A stretch of DNA of 42,890 bases, taken from IMG/VR virus record IMGVR_UViG_3300032309_000321, positions 1 through 42,890 of that record; one strand, given 5' to 3'. Under the pieces are notes generated by a model. The model saw only the letters and a list, made by a program, of their open reading frames with translations, ran no database searches and was not told where the DNA came from. A program made the translations under genes and the position numbers. Positions 15,360 to 22,383 of the stretch are shown here, piece after piece; within the stretch, counting starts at the first letter, position 1; each line of letters starts with the position of its first letter. The DNA is from a virus.

Positions 15360-16144
15360 TACGCTTTCCTATCTGCATACATTCTTTGAGCCACTCGGAA
15401 AGCATAACTCACTAAGTCGGTTAAGTCTTTACTTGATGCTTCATCTATTGCAAGCAGGGCTATCCTGCCGAACCGCTTAGTCATTTGCCCTATGCGTGAT
15501 ATTTCAGCACTAGTAAGTTGCCTTGATTGAAGTTCAGACACATACCAAGCCGTCAACGCAATACAGCCACCGATGTCATTTGATTCATGCAACTTATCCC
15601 ATTCATCTTCAACTAATTTAGATAAATTCCAAGCATTGACGCCAGCGCCTCTTGCTTCTTCTAACTTGTTACCTATCCTGATAACTGCCTCTTTTGCTGT
15701 TTTTACTCTTGGCTGAGGAATTATCTCTAGGGAGTAGTTATCTTTATCTATATTTGGGTTGGGTTGGGTTGGGTTGGGTTGGGGGTGCAGTTTCTTTTGC
15801 GTTTCATCTGCGTTGCTTTGTTTATCCCTATACCGCTTCAATCTTTCCCTTGCTTCATCTCGTTTCTTATGAACCTTGTCACGAGTGGGTTGATACTCTG
15901 TGTAAGAACGGATTTGAAATCCTCTATCAATCCGTTCCCACAACCCTTGATCTTCTAATTCATCACTAGGTTTTTCAGGATTATCACCTACCCAAGCACT
16001 AACAATTTGATAAGGAATTACCCCGTCAGTTAATTGCCTGTTTGAATAACATAATCCAGTTATGAATAATCTGAAAGCAGTATCACCTAAAGCAATTATC
16101 TTCGGGTGATCTGCAAAGTTATCATCTAATCTTACCCAACCCAT
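15359..16144 (-). CDS. Replication-initiator-like winged-helix protein
   Basis: 261 aa from ATG 16144. This start has AAGGGG four bases upstream and overlaps the nuclease stop. Residues 1-85 (MGWVRLDDNFADHPKIIALG, FITGLCYSNRQLTDGVIP) match the winged-helix N-terminus of phage replisome-organiser proteins. A charged linker with PNPTQPNPN follows, then a helical C-terminal domain that may contact the host helicase loader or DnaB. It is the best candidate for starting phage replication, since no polymerase or helicase gene is present. The linker DNA is a GGGTT repeat on the other strand. Confidence 0.72.
   Translation of the reverse strand: MGWVRLDDNFADHPKIIALGDTAFRLFITGLCYSNRQLTDGVIPYQIVSAWVGDNPEKPSDELEDQGLWERIDRGFQIRSYTEYQPTRDKVHKKRDEARERLKRYRDKQSNADETQKKLHPQPNPTQPNPNIDKDNYSLEIIPQPRVKTAKEAVIRIGNKLEEARGAGVNAWNLSKLVEDEWDKLHESNDIGGCIALTAWYVSELQSRQLTSAEISRIGQMTKRFGRIALLAIDEASSKDLTDLVSYAFRVAQRMYADRKA
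15756..15785 (+). repeat. GGGTT tandem repeat (G-quadruplex-type)
   Basis: Five GGGTT units followed by GGGGG on the plus strand. On the minus strand it encodes the Pro/Asn/Thr/Gln linker of the replication-initiator-like protein. Five or more G-runs separated by TT fit the classic quadruplex pattern. The repeat may also expand or shrink by slippage. Confidence 0.85.
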
Positions 16145-16809
16145 TATTCCCCTTTCTTCTTGCCAGCGCAACCCTTAGTGCCAGTTGAATCGTAATAACT
16201 ACAATATGATTTGCAGAAGAATGGATCTTTTTCTGCCAATGGTCCGTAGCCTTTAGATTCACGAACCATCTCTAACCATTTGATTGCTTCTTTAGCAATC
16301 TCTCTATCATAGGGTTCGGTGTGATAAACAATATCTCGTTCATCGCCATCTCTTGGGATACCAACAAGTGTTACATTTTTAACTTCATAAGTATTTTGCT
16401 CTAGAAGCCAACCATATACTTGAACTTGCCAGCGTTGTTGTTCAGAAGGGAAGCGAGGTATTTTTGATTTAGTAATTGTTTTCCAGTCAACCACCTCGCA
16501 ATTTTCTATATCAAATAAATCAATATGACCCTTGATGCCTTCGGCTTCCATTGATTCTTCTAACAGATATTTTTCACTGAATGGGTCTTCTTTCTTAAAG
16601 ACTTCATGTATGTATGTATGAATTGCGTTGCCCATAATTGCTGGTAAGTTGATTGTGTTGAAATTAGTCTTTGGCCAGTTTCCCATTTTCAGCCATACCT
16701 TTCTACGACAACCACCAATCTCGCTAGGTCCTACTTCTTCCTGTAAAGACCTAGCACTAGTTTTACTACTACCAGCAATAGTCTTGATTAGATCATTGAC
16801 TATTGTCAT
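16144..16809 (-). CDS. Cas4/RecB-like PD-(D/E)XK exonuclease with Fe-S Cys set
   Basis: 221 aa from ATG 16809. RecB-family core: His64 in GNAIHTYIHEV, Asp97 in GHIDLFD, Asp108 and Lys110 in CEVVDWKT, and Gln residues near 124-130. Four Cys (34 in GGCRRKVW; 199, 203 and 214 near the end) match the 4Fe-4S arrangement of Cas4/AddB-type nucleases. It probably resects DNA ends to supply ssDNA to the Redbeta-type annealing protein at 19 kb. I chose ATG over the upstream GTG because AAGGG lies 5 nt before it. There is no CRISPR array, so an adaptation role is not suggested. Confidence 0.87.
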   Translation of the reverse strand: MTIVNDLIKTIAGSSKTSARSLQEEVGPSEIGGCRRKVWLKMGNWPKTNFNTINLPAIMGNAIHTYIHEVFKKEDPFSEKYLLEESMEAEGIKGHIDLFDIENCEVVDWKTITKSKIPRFPSEQQRWQVQVYGWLLEQNTYEVKNVTLVGIPRDGDERDIVYHTEPYDREIAKEAIKWLEMVRESKGYGPLAEKDPFFCKSYCSYYDSTGTKGCAGKKKGE

Positions 16810-17068
16810 TATCACCCTTCTTAGTTTTATTGAATGCTACCTCAACGCAATACCTGAATGAACCCATTATTTCTTGCCACACACCTTCATCGCTATTCAT
16901 TTTATCAACGATATCTGACCAATCATATTCTGAAAACTTAAAATCTTTTTCATCATTCAAGTTACTCATGGCATGTTCGTCGGCTTCATCTTTATCAAAT
17001 AAAGCAATGAACAAGATATCATCATCAGGCATATCTTTGATAACTTCTTTTAGTTCTTTCACTTTCAT
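16793..17068 (-). CDS. Small acidic unknown protein
   Basis: 91 aa, MKVKELKEVIKDMPDDDILF. Strongly acidic in the first half, with a short Asn/Lys-rich end. The middle (WSDIVDKMNSDEGVWQEIMGSFRYCVE) is helical. The ATG at 17068 overlaps the secreted-protein stop by 4 bp (ATGA), and the ribosome box is GAAGGGTAAAA. No recognised family. Confidence 0.7.
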   Translation of the reverse strand: MKVKELKEVIKDMPDDDILFIALFDKDEADEHAMSNLNDEKDFKFSEYDWSDIVDKMNSDEGVWQEIMGSFRYCVEVAFNKTKKGDNDNSQ

Positions 17069-17712
17069 TTTTTACCCTTCTTTCTAATAAGTGCTTTAGC
17101 ATTTTCTTTTGTAGTTATTTGCACACCATTTTTCGTGCCCATAATTACAGTAGATTTTTTGACAATAGGCTTCACTGAAAATGTGCTATTCAATTTTCCT
17201 ATTGTCAATGTAGTTGCTGTCGCAGTAGCAGTTGTTGTATCTACTGGCGTTAGCGTTGGCGTTGGCGTTGGTTCAAGTGTTGTCTCAGGTGTCGGTTCAG
17301 GTCTGACTATCGAAACAACAGGTCTATCGTTGCCAGGACTAGTTGCTGGTGTAAATTTCTCAACTGTTTGAGCAGTATAAGAAATAACAGTTTGATCATT
17401 GATGATAATTGGCTCAGCAGGTTTGATTTCAACTTGCCTAGTCACAGTCCATTCTGCAGTTTCAATATCAACCTTGACTTGCGTATTAAGGTTGTTGTTA
17501 CCAATACCTGCTTGACCAGTTCCTTGTAGTACATACTGTTCACCTGCTTGAAGTGTCAGTTGTGAATACTGTGAACCAGCACCACAAGTGCCAGCATCAC
17601 ACATGATGGCTCCGCCAATAGCATTACCATTAGCATCTACTTTGACATAAACATCTGCATACGCAGGTGTTGCTCCTAGAATTAACGCTAGGATTATTAT
17701 TATTTTTTTCAT
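17065..17712 (-). CDS. Secreted Thr/Pro-rich protein with signal peptide
   Basis: 215 aa. Clear signal peptide, MKKIIIILALILGATPAYAD, with probable cleavage after AYA. A compact domain follows (residues 20-120, with a Cys pair in IMCDAGTCGAG), then a low-complexity stalk of PEPTPETTLEPTPTPTLTP and repeated TA (about 140-175), and a basic tail ending RKKGKK. The export signal on an early gene suggests action at the host surface, for example superinfection exclusion or wall interaction. The ribosome box is GGAAGGGTAAA. Export call good; function not recognised. Confidence 0.75.
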   Translation of the reverse strand: MKKIIIILALILGATPAYADVYVKVDANGNAIGGAIMCDAGTCGAGSQYSQLTLQAGEQYVLQGTGQAGIGNNNLNTQVKVDIETAEWTVTRQVEIKPAEPIIINDQTVISYTAQTVEKFTPATSPGNDRPVVSIVRPEPTPETTLEPTPTPTLTPVDTTTATATATTLTIGKLNSTFSVKPIVKKSTVIMGTKNGVQITTKENAKALIRKKGKK

Positions 17713-17730
17713 TTTACCCTTCCCTATCTA

Positions 17731-18078
17731 CTATACCTCTAAAGAGGCGCGAACACTCGTTCCGATTGAACGAGCGATATCAACTTGTGTGCGAACACGA
17801 TTTGTGTTTGCTCTTGCTGCCTTGACTAGTGCCTCAGCAGTTTGTAAATCAATCCATTGTTTCTCACACTCTAACAATGCTTTATCTGCAACATCGCCTA
17901 CACGAAGTTTTTGATTGTTAGTTCCAATATGAATTCTTGATCTAGCAATTGCTATTTCAAAAACTGCTTTATCGGTGTGATACTTTTTTTCGGCAGCGAC
18001 TAATTCATCGTGAGCGACATCAATTTCTTTGCTCAGTTCGTATAGTCTTGATTCTATTTTTTCAGGCGTTATTGTCAT
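17731..18078 (-). CDS. Coiled-coil protein near the recombination genes
   Basis: 115 aa from ATG 18078 (AAGGA five bases upstream); the longer TTG reading runs into the gene before. It is almost all helix with heptad-like spacing (RLYELSKEIDVAHDELVAAEKK, then KQWIDLQTAEALVKAARANT). Small helical partners of this sort often accompany phage annealing proteins, but no specific family is recognised. The 4-bp overlap with the zinc protein before it supports co-translation. Confidence 0.72.
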   Translation of the reverse strand: MTITPEKIESRLYELSKEIDVAHDELVAAEKKYHTDKAVFEIAIARSRIHIGTNNQKLRVGDVADKALLECEKQWIDLQTAEALVKAARANTNRVRTQVDIARSIGTSVRASLEV

Positions 18079-18251
18079 GCGCTTCCTTTCATAGTTTGAC
18101 CGCACAGCGAACACTGGCGGTTTATTTCTACATAATTACCTGTACACGCACACCGAAAAATTGTTTCTCGATATGCCTGTTTAGGTTGTTCAGGTAATGG
18201 GTGTGGATAAGTTAAGAACCACCCATCTTTCCATGAGTATTTTTTAGACAT
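18075..18251 (-). CDS. Small zinc-ribbon protein
   Basis: 58 aa from ATG 18251 (MSKKYSWKDGWFLTYPHPLP). C-terminal CAC and CSLC give a zinc-ribbon-like set. The start overlaps the stop of the winged-helix gene by 8 bp, and its stop overlaps the next ATG by 4 bp. A longer upstream reading would lie inside the previous gene. Function unknown. Confidence 0.65.
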   Translation of the reverse strand: MSKKYSWKDGWFLTYPHPLPEQPKQAYRETIFRCACTGNYVEINRQCSLCGQTMKGSA

Positions 18252-18816
18252 TAGCAAACAGCATTCCGTTAGTGAATTCACTTGCTTCAACCCAAACAAT
18301 ACAATCATTGTCGTTTTGATTCTTGCGTGTTCTGCCTGAATCAACTAAGAAACCATCAAGCACTAGCGAGCGCCTACTGGCTGAAATGGTTTGATGACTA
18401 CCTTTCAATACCATCTCTAATTCATAATCAGTATAGCCATAATCATTATTTGATTTGATAGTATCAAAAACTAATCTACGAATACTGCCGGTATGGGGCA
18501 ATACTTTCTCCGCAGATTTACGGCTAGTGCCTTTTGCTTTCTTGCTAATCATTACAACATTATCATCAACTTCACGAATATATTTACCGCTCCGTTGTGC
18601 TTTAGTAATGTGATAATCTTTTCTGATTATTTGAAATACATCTTTCCTAGTCTGATGAGGCGCCCAATCATCAGTTTTAGATAGATTCATCAAGTCGTAT
18701 GCGACTGGACTATCTTCACAATGCGAAGATTCATAATCACACACCCATAACATATTGTCGCTTGGTCTTGTGATGCGTGTTTCGCACCAAAAGCATTTAT
18801 CTTCCATTAGTTTCAT
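18244..18816 (-). CDS. Zinc finger plus winged-helix DNA-binding protein
   Basis: 190 aa. An N-terminal CFWC...CDYESSHC zinc site is followed by a basic linker. The C-terminal winged helix (residues about 108-178) contains TGSIRRLVFDTI, GYTDYELEMVLKG, ISASRRSLVLDGFLVDSG and IVWV. This C-terminal pattern is widespread in actinophages and probably binds DNA as a regulator or replication factor. The ATG at 18816 has GAAGGGTAATC upstream, and the stop of the 53-aa gene before it is embedded in that box. Confidence 0.78.
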   Translation of the reverse strand: MKLMEDKCFWCETRITRPSDNMLWVCDYESSHCEDSPVAYDLMNLSKTDDWAPHQTRKDVFQIIRKDYHITKAQRSGKYIREVDDNVVMISKKAKGTSRKSAEKVLPHTGSIRRLVFDTIKSNNDYGYTDYELEMVLKGSHQTISASRRSLVLDGFLVDSGRTRKNQNDNDCIVWVEASEFTNGMLFANV

Positions 18817-18818
18817 GA

Positions 18819-18980
18819 TTACCCTTCGTGTAGTAGTTGTATATATTGCTCTATATTTGTTTGTACCTCACGCATTACTGCTTCAGCGAATTCAATATCA
18901 CCGCTTTGTGCAGCATTGAACAATCTAGTGGAAGATCGAGTTAGATAATCTGCCACTAGTGGATTTAGTACTTTGCGCAT
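18819..18980 (-). CDS. Small unknown protein, 53 aa
   Basis: Reads MRKVLNPLVADYLTRSSTRL, then helical text ending IQLLHEG. The ATG at 18980 overlaps the annealing-protein stop as TAATG. Its own stop TAA is part of the GAAGGGTAA box of the next gene. That tight fit on both sides supports a translated gene. No family recognised; it may be a partner of the annealing protein. Confidence 0.7.
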   Translation of the reverse strand: MRKVLNPLVADYLTRSSTRLFNAAQSGDIEFAEAVMREVQTNIEQYIQLLHEG

Positions 18981-19759
18981 TATGATAACGACGCTACCTT
19001 CTGAATCAATACCTCACGCAAGGTAGTTGGTGGATTGCTTTCAGGGAAGACCGCATCAAGTATTTCTTTTCGTGCGTTCCACATACTCTTGACAGCATCT
19101 TTATCTTCTAATGCATCAATCGCTTTGGCTAATGTTTTCCAATCAACACCAGTTGTATCTACTGGCTCTTTTGCTGGTATATGTAAATCAACCTTCTTCA
19201 GTTTGACTTTATCTTCTACCGATACATCAACTTGGCTCATTTCCTCGTCGGTGTATATACCTGATAAATCATTAGGAAATGCTTTGCGTAGTGCTAATGA
19301 TTCTGCGCACTTTGCTAGCATGACATCAGGCATTTTTTTCCATATTGGATTATTTAATACAGCATAAGATTCCCAACGAGCGATAGCCCATGTAGCCTCG
19401 GTGAAGTTTGCTCGATACACACCGATCTTTGCTGCTACTGGTGGTGTGCTTGATAGCCATACATCTTTCCACGCACCATCATCTCCGCACCAGTAAGGCG
19501 CAGTCTGTCCAGCATATTGACCGCTTCTTTGTGCGATGATTCTGAATCCATCAATACTGGTTTGAATGCCCCATCTTCCGCCACGATTTATCATGTAAAT
19601 CTGACGAGCGAATGGGTCAAGTCCAGTTCTTTGTGCTTGATGAAAGAAGAATGCTAAATCTCCTGAATCGGCTTGCGCTAACCCAAGTGATTTAAGTGCT
19701 GCTAATTGCTGAGGCGACCAATAGGTCTGCTCATTTGTTATTGCTAGTGTTGTACTCAT
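18980..19759 (-). CDS. bet: Redbeta/RecT-type ssDNA annealing protein
   Basis: 259 aa. Matches the phage Bet family: FFFHQAQRTGLDPFARQIYM (37-56), GGRWGIQTSIDGFRIIAQRS, and MLAKCAESLALRKAFPNDLSGIYTDEEM. These proteins anneal complementary strands and drive recombination and concatemer formation. The C-terminal 80 residues form a separate helical tail. It works with the Cas4-like nuclease, SSB and RusA. ATG 19759 has GGGGAAGG upstream, inside the overlapping end of the 51-aa gene. Confidence 0.9.
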   Translation of the reverse strand: MSTTLAITNEQTYWSPQQLAALKSLGLAQADSGDLAFFFHQAQRTGLDPFARQIYMINRGGRWGIQTSIDGFRIIAQRSGQYAGQTAPYWCGDDGAWKDVWLSSTPPVAAKIGVYRANFTEATWAIARWESYAVLNNPIWKKMPDVMLAKCAESLALRKAFPNDLSGIYTDEEMSQVDVSVEDKVKLKKVDLHIPAKEPVDTTGVDWKTLAKAIDALEDKDAVKSMWNARKEILDAVFPESNPPTTLREVLIQKVASLS

Positions 19760-19886
19760 CGTTGCCTTCCCCTTTGATTGTGTATATATCTGAGTCGTCT
19801 TCTTCTTCTATTTCTTGCAATACTTCTGCAAGTGTTTCAGTAGCGATTTTTTCCATTTCAATAATCCATTCAGGTTTATTCTTCAT
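19731..19886 (-). CDS. Small acidic protein, 51 aa
   Basis: Begins MKNKPEWIIEMEKIATETLA and has an acidic middle, EIEEEDDSD. It overlaps the annealing gene by 29 bp and the preceding small gene by 11 bp. GAG lies 7-8 nt before ATG 19886. No family recognised. Translation through its end would expose or occlude the ribosome site of bet, so it may also act as a translational coupler. Confidence 0.6.
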   Translation of the reverse strand: MKNKPEWIIEMEKIATETLAEVLQEIEEEDDSDIYTIKGEGNDEYNTSNNK

Positions 19887-20055
19887 GGCTTATCTCATCT
19901 GTTCTAATTACGCCTTGCCACTCAACTTCAAAAACACTTAGATAATAAGTGCCATCAAGTTCAGTTTTGATTGCTTCTTGTATTTCTTCTGCATTCAAGT
20001 CTTCGGAATCTTCTTTGAGATATACCGCTAACTTATATACATGAATTGGTTTCAT
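19876..20055 (-). CDS. Small unknown protein, 59 aa
   Basis: Reads MKPIHVYKLAVYLKEDSEDL and continues as a small alpha/beta fold ending in RTDEISHEE. The ribosome box is GGGAAGGGTAATG, with the start directly at the box end. It lies 15 bp after the stop of the MSMEG_6728-type gene. No known family, but length and composition resemble the 59-60-aa proteins at 23572 and 23776. Confidence 0.68.
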   Translation of the reverse strand: MKPIHVYKLAVYLKEDSEDLNAEEIQEAIKTELDGTYYLSVFEVEWQGVIRTDEISHEE

Positions 20056-20070
20056 TACCCTTCCCTTCGT

Positions 20071-20736
20071 TTATTTGATTGGTATAACTGGTGTACGCAA
20101 ATCTTTGCGCCACTCTTGAATTGTGGAGTGCTTCCACAATGGTGTCCTGCCGTATTCACGGTCAGGCTCTGGCATTTGACCTCTGGCTTTGTAAGCGCTA
20201 ATAGTTTTAGGTGATACACCTAATAACTCTGCGACTTGCTTGGAAGTCAAATACACTATTCCGTTAGGTAGCAATTCAGTACCGTTCCTTTCTTTTAGAT
20301 TTCCGCACCAAAATGCTCGCTCGTCATCTAATGGCCATAAATAAGGTAGGTCATCAGGCACACGAAATTGCTGAGAATAAAAATCCCAGTCTTTTCTGAG
20401 CAAGTTTGATTGATGAGTAAGTTGTAGAGCACGATTATTGACCCACCAAGGTTTCATGCTTGGTGGATTATCTGCCATATATTGTTTGAAGTGATCGCTA
20501 AGAGAATCAATGAATCCCCTAGCAATCCATTCTTGACACACGACATAACCATAATTTGCTAATTGCCATTCATAGCCACGCCACATACGAGTAGCAGGGT
20601 GATTGACCCAGCCATTTGATTTGCCTGTTAAAGCATTAAGAATTTGAAATGCTTCAACACGCTGTTTGCCTAATCGTTTATTGTCTAATGATTTGGCGCT
20701 ACCTTGATAATCACTATCAGGCATAAATGTTTGCAT
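20071..20736 (-). CDS. MSMEG_6728/pyrimidine-dimer-glycosylase-like domain fused to HTH
   Basis: 221 aa from ATG 20736, which has GGGGG upstream and overlaps the previous stop. Residues 1-140 match the actinobacterial MSMEG_6728 family, which is related to the Pyr_excise group of DNA glycosylases: MQTFMPDSDY, SAKSLDNKRLGKQRVEAFQI, NHPATRMWRGYEWQL. Residues about 160-205 are an excisionase/MerR-like HTH (YLTSKQVAELLGVSPKTISAYKARGQMPEP). The fusion suggests targeting of a base-repair or DNA-handling activity. Catalysis is not proven: I see conserved Lys, Arg and His but cannot assign a nucleophile. Confidence 0.78.
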   Translation of the reverse strand: MQTFMPDSDYQGSAKSLDNKRLGKQRVEAFQILNALTGKSNGWVNHPATRMWRGYEWQLANYGYVVCQEWIARGFIDSLSDHFKQYMADNPPSMKPWWVNNRALQLTHQSNLLRKDWDFYSQQFRVPDDLPYLWPLDDERAFWCGNLKERNGTELLPNGIVYLTSKQVAELLGVSPKTISAYKARGQMPEPDREYGRTPLWKHSTIQEWRKDLRTPVIPIK

Positions 20737-20969
20737 TAGTACCCCCAAGTAAATGAACAAGTAGTGGTGTCACAATTCCACCACATACCATTAACAAGAA
20801 CTATAAATAGAGCAATTGCTATACCGATAGATATAGCAACTACTAACCGACCACGAACAGTAAGTTTTGATTTGACTTGTCTTTCGCGATCTTCAATAGC
20901 CATGAGGCGTAATGCAATTACAGTGCCAACTAAGCCACTTACAATAAATGAACCGATCATAAACAACAT
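20736..20969 (-). CDS. Small protein with two membrane segments
   Basis: 77 aa with hydrophobic helices at about 3-24 (MIGSFIVSGLVGTVIALRLM) and 43-64 (LVVAISIGIAIALFIVLVNG), joined by a charged loop. A Cys pair lies near the C-terminus (WNCDTTTCSF). The ribosome box is GAAGGGTAATC. Being early rather than next to endolysin, it is more likely an inner-membrane accessory protein than the holin; an antiholin role is possible. Confidence 0.7.
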   Translation of the reverse strand: MLFMIGSFIVSGLVGTVIALRLMAIEDRERQVKSKLTVRGRLVVAISIGIAIALFIVLVNGMWWNCDTTTCSFTWGY

Positions 20970-20993
20970 ATTGATTACCCTTCTGTTAGTTTG

Positions 20994-21173
20994 TTATGCT
21001 TCTTGTTTTATTTTTTTAGCAGTGTGTCGGCGTTGAACACCTTCACGCTTTGTAGTAGTCATGCGTCCGCAAACTATGCAAGCATTTTTAGTTCCTGCTT
21101 CGTATGGGGATTCTTTCAATGAGCCGTCACATAGATTGCGTGATGAGCCATTCAGTTTTGTTGCCTTCGCCAT
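20994..21173 (-). CDS. Small zinc-binding basic protein, 59 aa
   Basis: Begins MAKATKLNGSSRNLCDGSLK. Three Cys (15, 32 and 35, the last two in CIVCGRM) and a basic end with HTAKKIK suggest a zinc ribbon that binds nucleic acid. AAGG lies five bases before ATG 21173. It follows the 223-bp non-coding stretch that holds the large hairpin. No named family. Confidence 0.68.
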   Translation of the reverse strand: MAKATKLNGSSRNLCDGSLKESPYEAGTKNACIVCGRMTTTKREGVQRRHTAKKIKQEA

Positions 21174-21288
21174 ATTTGCCTTCCGTTAATGAATGAAACC
21201 GATTTGATTTCATGTCATATTTTACAGTTTGAACCTGCTATAAGAAGTCAGGCTCGCCATCATAAATTCCCGTTCATTTAGAAGCCTT

Positions 21289-21368
21289 GTGCGCCTATTA
21301 GAGCGGTTTTCATAATTGGGTCAGGTAAAGGGTTAGACCAAATAAATGAATCGCCATAACAGGCGCAC
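21289..21368 (-). ncRNA. Long structured leader/intergenic RNA hairpin
   Basis: In minus-strand RNA, a 13-bp outer stem (TGTGCGCCTGTTA with TAATAGGCGCACA, one G-U pair) encloses further pairs TTCAT/ATGAA and TTGGTC/GACCCAA, forming an 80-nt rod. It is in the 223-bp gap 21174-21396 between DUF932 and the small zinc gene. No T-run follows. I see no reading frame of note and no clear promoter in the gap. Structure is seen; function unknown. Confidence 0.6.
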
Positions 21369-21385
21369 AGCAACATTAAACAAAC

Positions 21386-21397
21386 AGGGTAAATAAC
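21386..21397 (-). promoter_or_regulatory. Anti-RBS element after DUF932
   Basis: Minus-strand RNA reads GUUAUUUACCCU directly at the DUF932 stop. The same 12 nt occur in the loop of the late leader hairpin (12389-12400). It is complementary over 11 nt to AGGGTAAATAA, the ribosome box of DUF932 itself (22394-22384), so the 3' end of that coding segment could pair with its own start region. Confidence 0.5.
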
Positions 21398-22383
21398 TAG
21401 GCTAGAAGTAATTGCGCTTTCTGCTTTAACTTCTCACCATTGCCTAGAATTATTTTTTCAGCACGAAGTTCTTGCTTATCTTCGCCACCACGAACTGGTT
21501 TGACCCAATCAGAGTATTCAACAACAGCATTGTAAGCAGCCCACTTAGTGTTGGCTACGATGGCTTGTGTAGGTGCTTTCCACAATCCCATCAATTCAGC
21601 ACGAACCTTCTCAACTGAATTTTCTTTGCGTGTAGTTGAATCGTTTTTTGGCTCGGGAATAAGTGCCTCAACGAATTTCTTATATTGCGTGTCTGTGAAT
21701 TTCTCAGACAATAACTTCTCAACTTCCTTCTCGAATTCCTCTTGATATTTGAATACGATACCTAGAGTTTCACGAGCCTGTTGAACTTTAGCACTAGCAC
21801 CAGCAGTATGCTTCAACGAAAGTTTAGATACGGCTGAATTAAGTGCCAAGCGAACTGTATTAGTGCACACAGCACGAATAGGTGTTACGGCTACCGTGAA
21901 AGAAGATGAGCCGTCATGACTATTAACAGCCATAATGTAGTTATCAATTACATCTTGACCGCTTGCTAACTTCATTGACTCAGGAAATTTCATAGTCATA
22001 AATACTCGTGCGCCACCATTCAACGAACCAGCAGTTTCAAATGAAGCGCCTGACTCGTCGGCTATATGATTCAAGAAATCAAATGCCTCTAAGTTTTGAA
22101 TAGGTGTATAACGATTACCGACAACACCTAAAGCAGATAATCCTGTTTTTGGGTGATCACGATATGTTAGATACTTGTCATTGAGTTGCATTGTTTTGTC
22201 ATCAACTTTGCTGTAAATAGGTTGTTCAGTCACTTTGACTACCCAATCTAATTGTGCAGTTTTCAACGCATCTTTTGCTGACAATGCGTCAGGTGTTATT
22301 GTGCCTAGTTTGTGCCAAGCAACTTCCCTTGCTGAAAAGAACGCAGAACTTCCGTCTGCGAATTCTTCTATGTTATGTGCCAT
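21397..22383 (-). CDS. DUF932 phage/plasmid-like protein
   Basis: 328 aa, the usual length for the DUF932 (TIGR03299) family found in phages and plasmids. Recognisable text: AWHKLGTI (23-30), YLTYRDHPKTGLSALGVVGN, MTMKFPESMKL, NSHDGSSSFTVAVTPIRAVC and NTVRLAL. The family function is not settled; it is often near replication or recombination genes. The C-terminal third is helical and charged. The ribosome box AAAGGGTAAATAA precedes ATG 22383 and has a perfect 11-nt complement just past the stop. Confidence 0.88.
   Translation of the reverse strand: MAHNIEEFADGSSAFFSAREVAWHKLGTITPDALSAKDALKTAQLDWVVKVTEQPIYSKVDDKTMQLNDKYLTYRDHPKTGLSALGVVGNRYTPIQNLEAFDFLNHIADESGASFETAGSLNGGARVFMTMKFPESMKLASGQDVIDNYIMAVNSHDGSSSFTVAVTPIRAVCTNTVRLALNSAVSKLSLKHTAGASAKVQQARETLGIVFKYQEEFEKEVEKLLSEKFTDTQYKKFVEALIPEPKNDSTTRKENSVEKVRAELMGLWKAPTQAIVANTKWAAYNAVVEYSDWVKPVRGGEDKQELRAEKIILGNGEKLKQKAQLLLA

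Noticed and set aside
16144-16809. Cas4-like nuclease as part of a CRISPR adaptation module
   Set aside because: No cas1/cas2 and no array in the genome; position with annealing, SSB and RusA genes fits recombination.
18668-18674. CTGATGA on the minus strand, a possible third hammerhead core
   Set aside because: It lies in coding sequence, and no GAAA strand or GUC triplet with pairing stems is nearby.
21220-21240. T-arm-like sequence (CAGGTTCAAACTG on the minus strand)
   Set aside because: Only three stem pairs form and no acceptor, D or anticodon arms can be placed around it, so it is not a tRNA.
21196-21260. 12-codon micro-ORF starting ATGATGGCG on the minus strand
   Set aside because: No ribosome-binding site and no conserved context that I can see.
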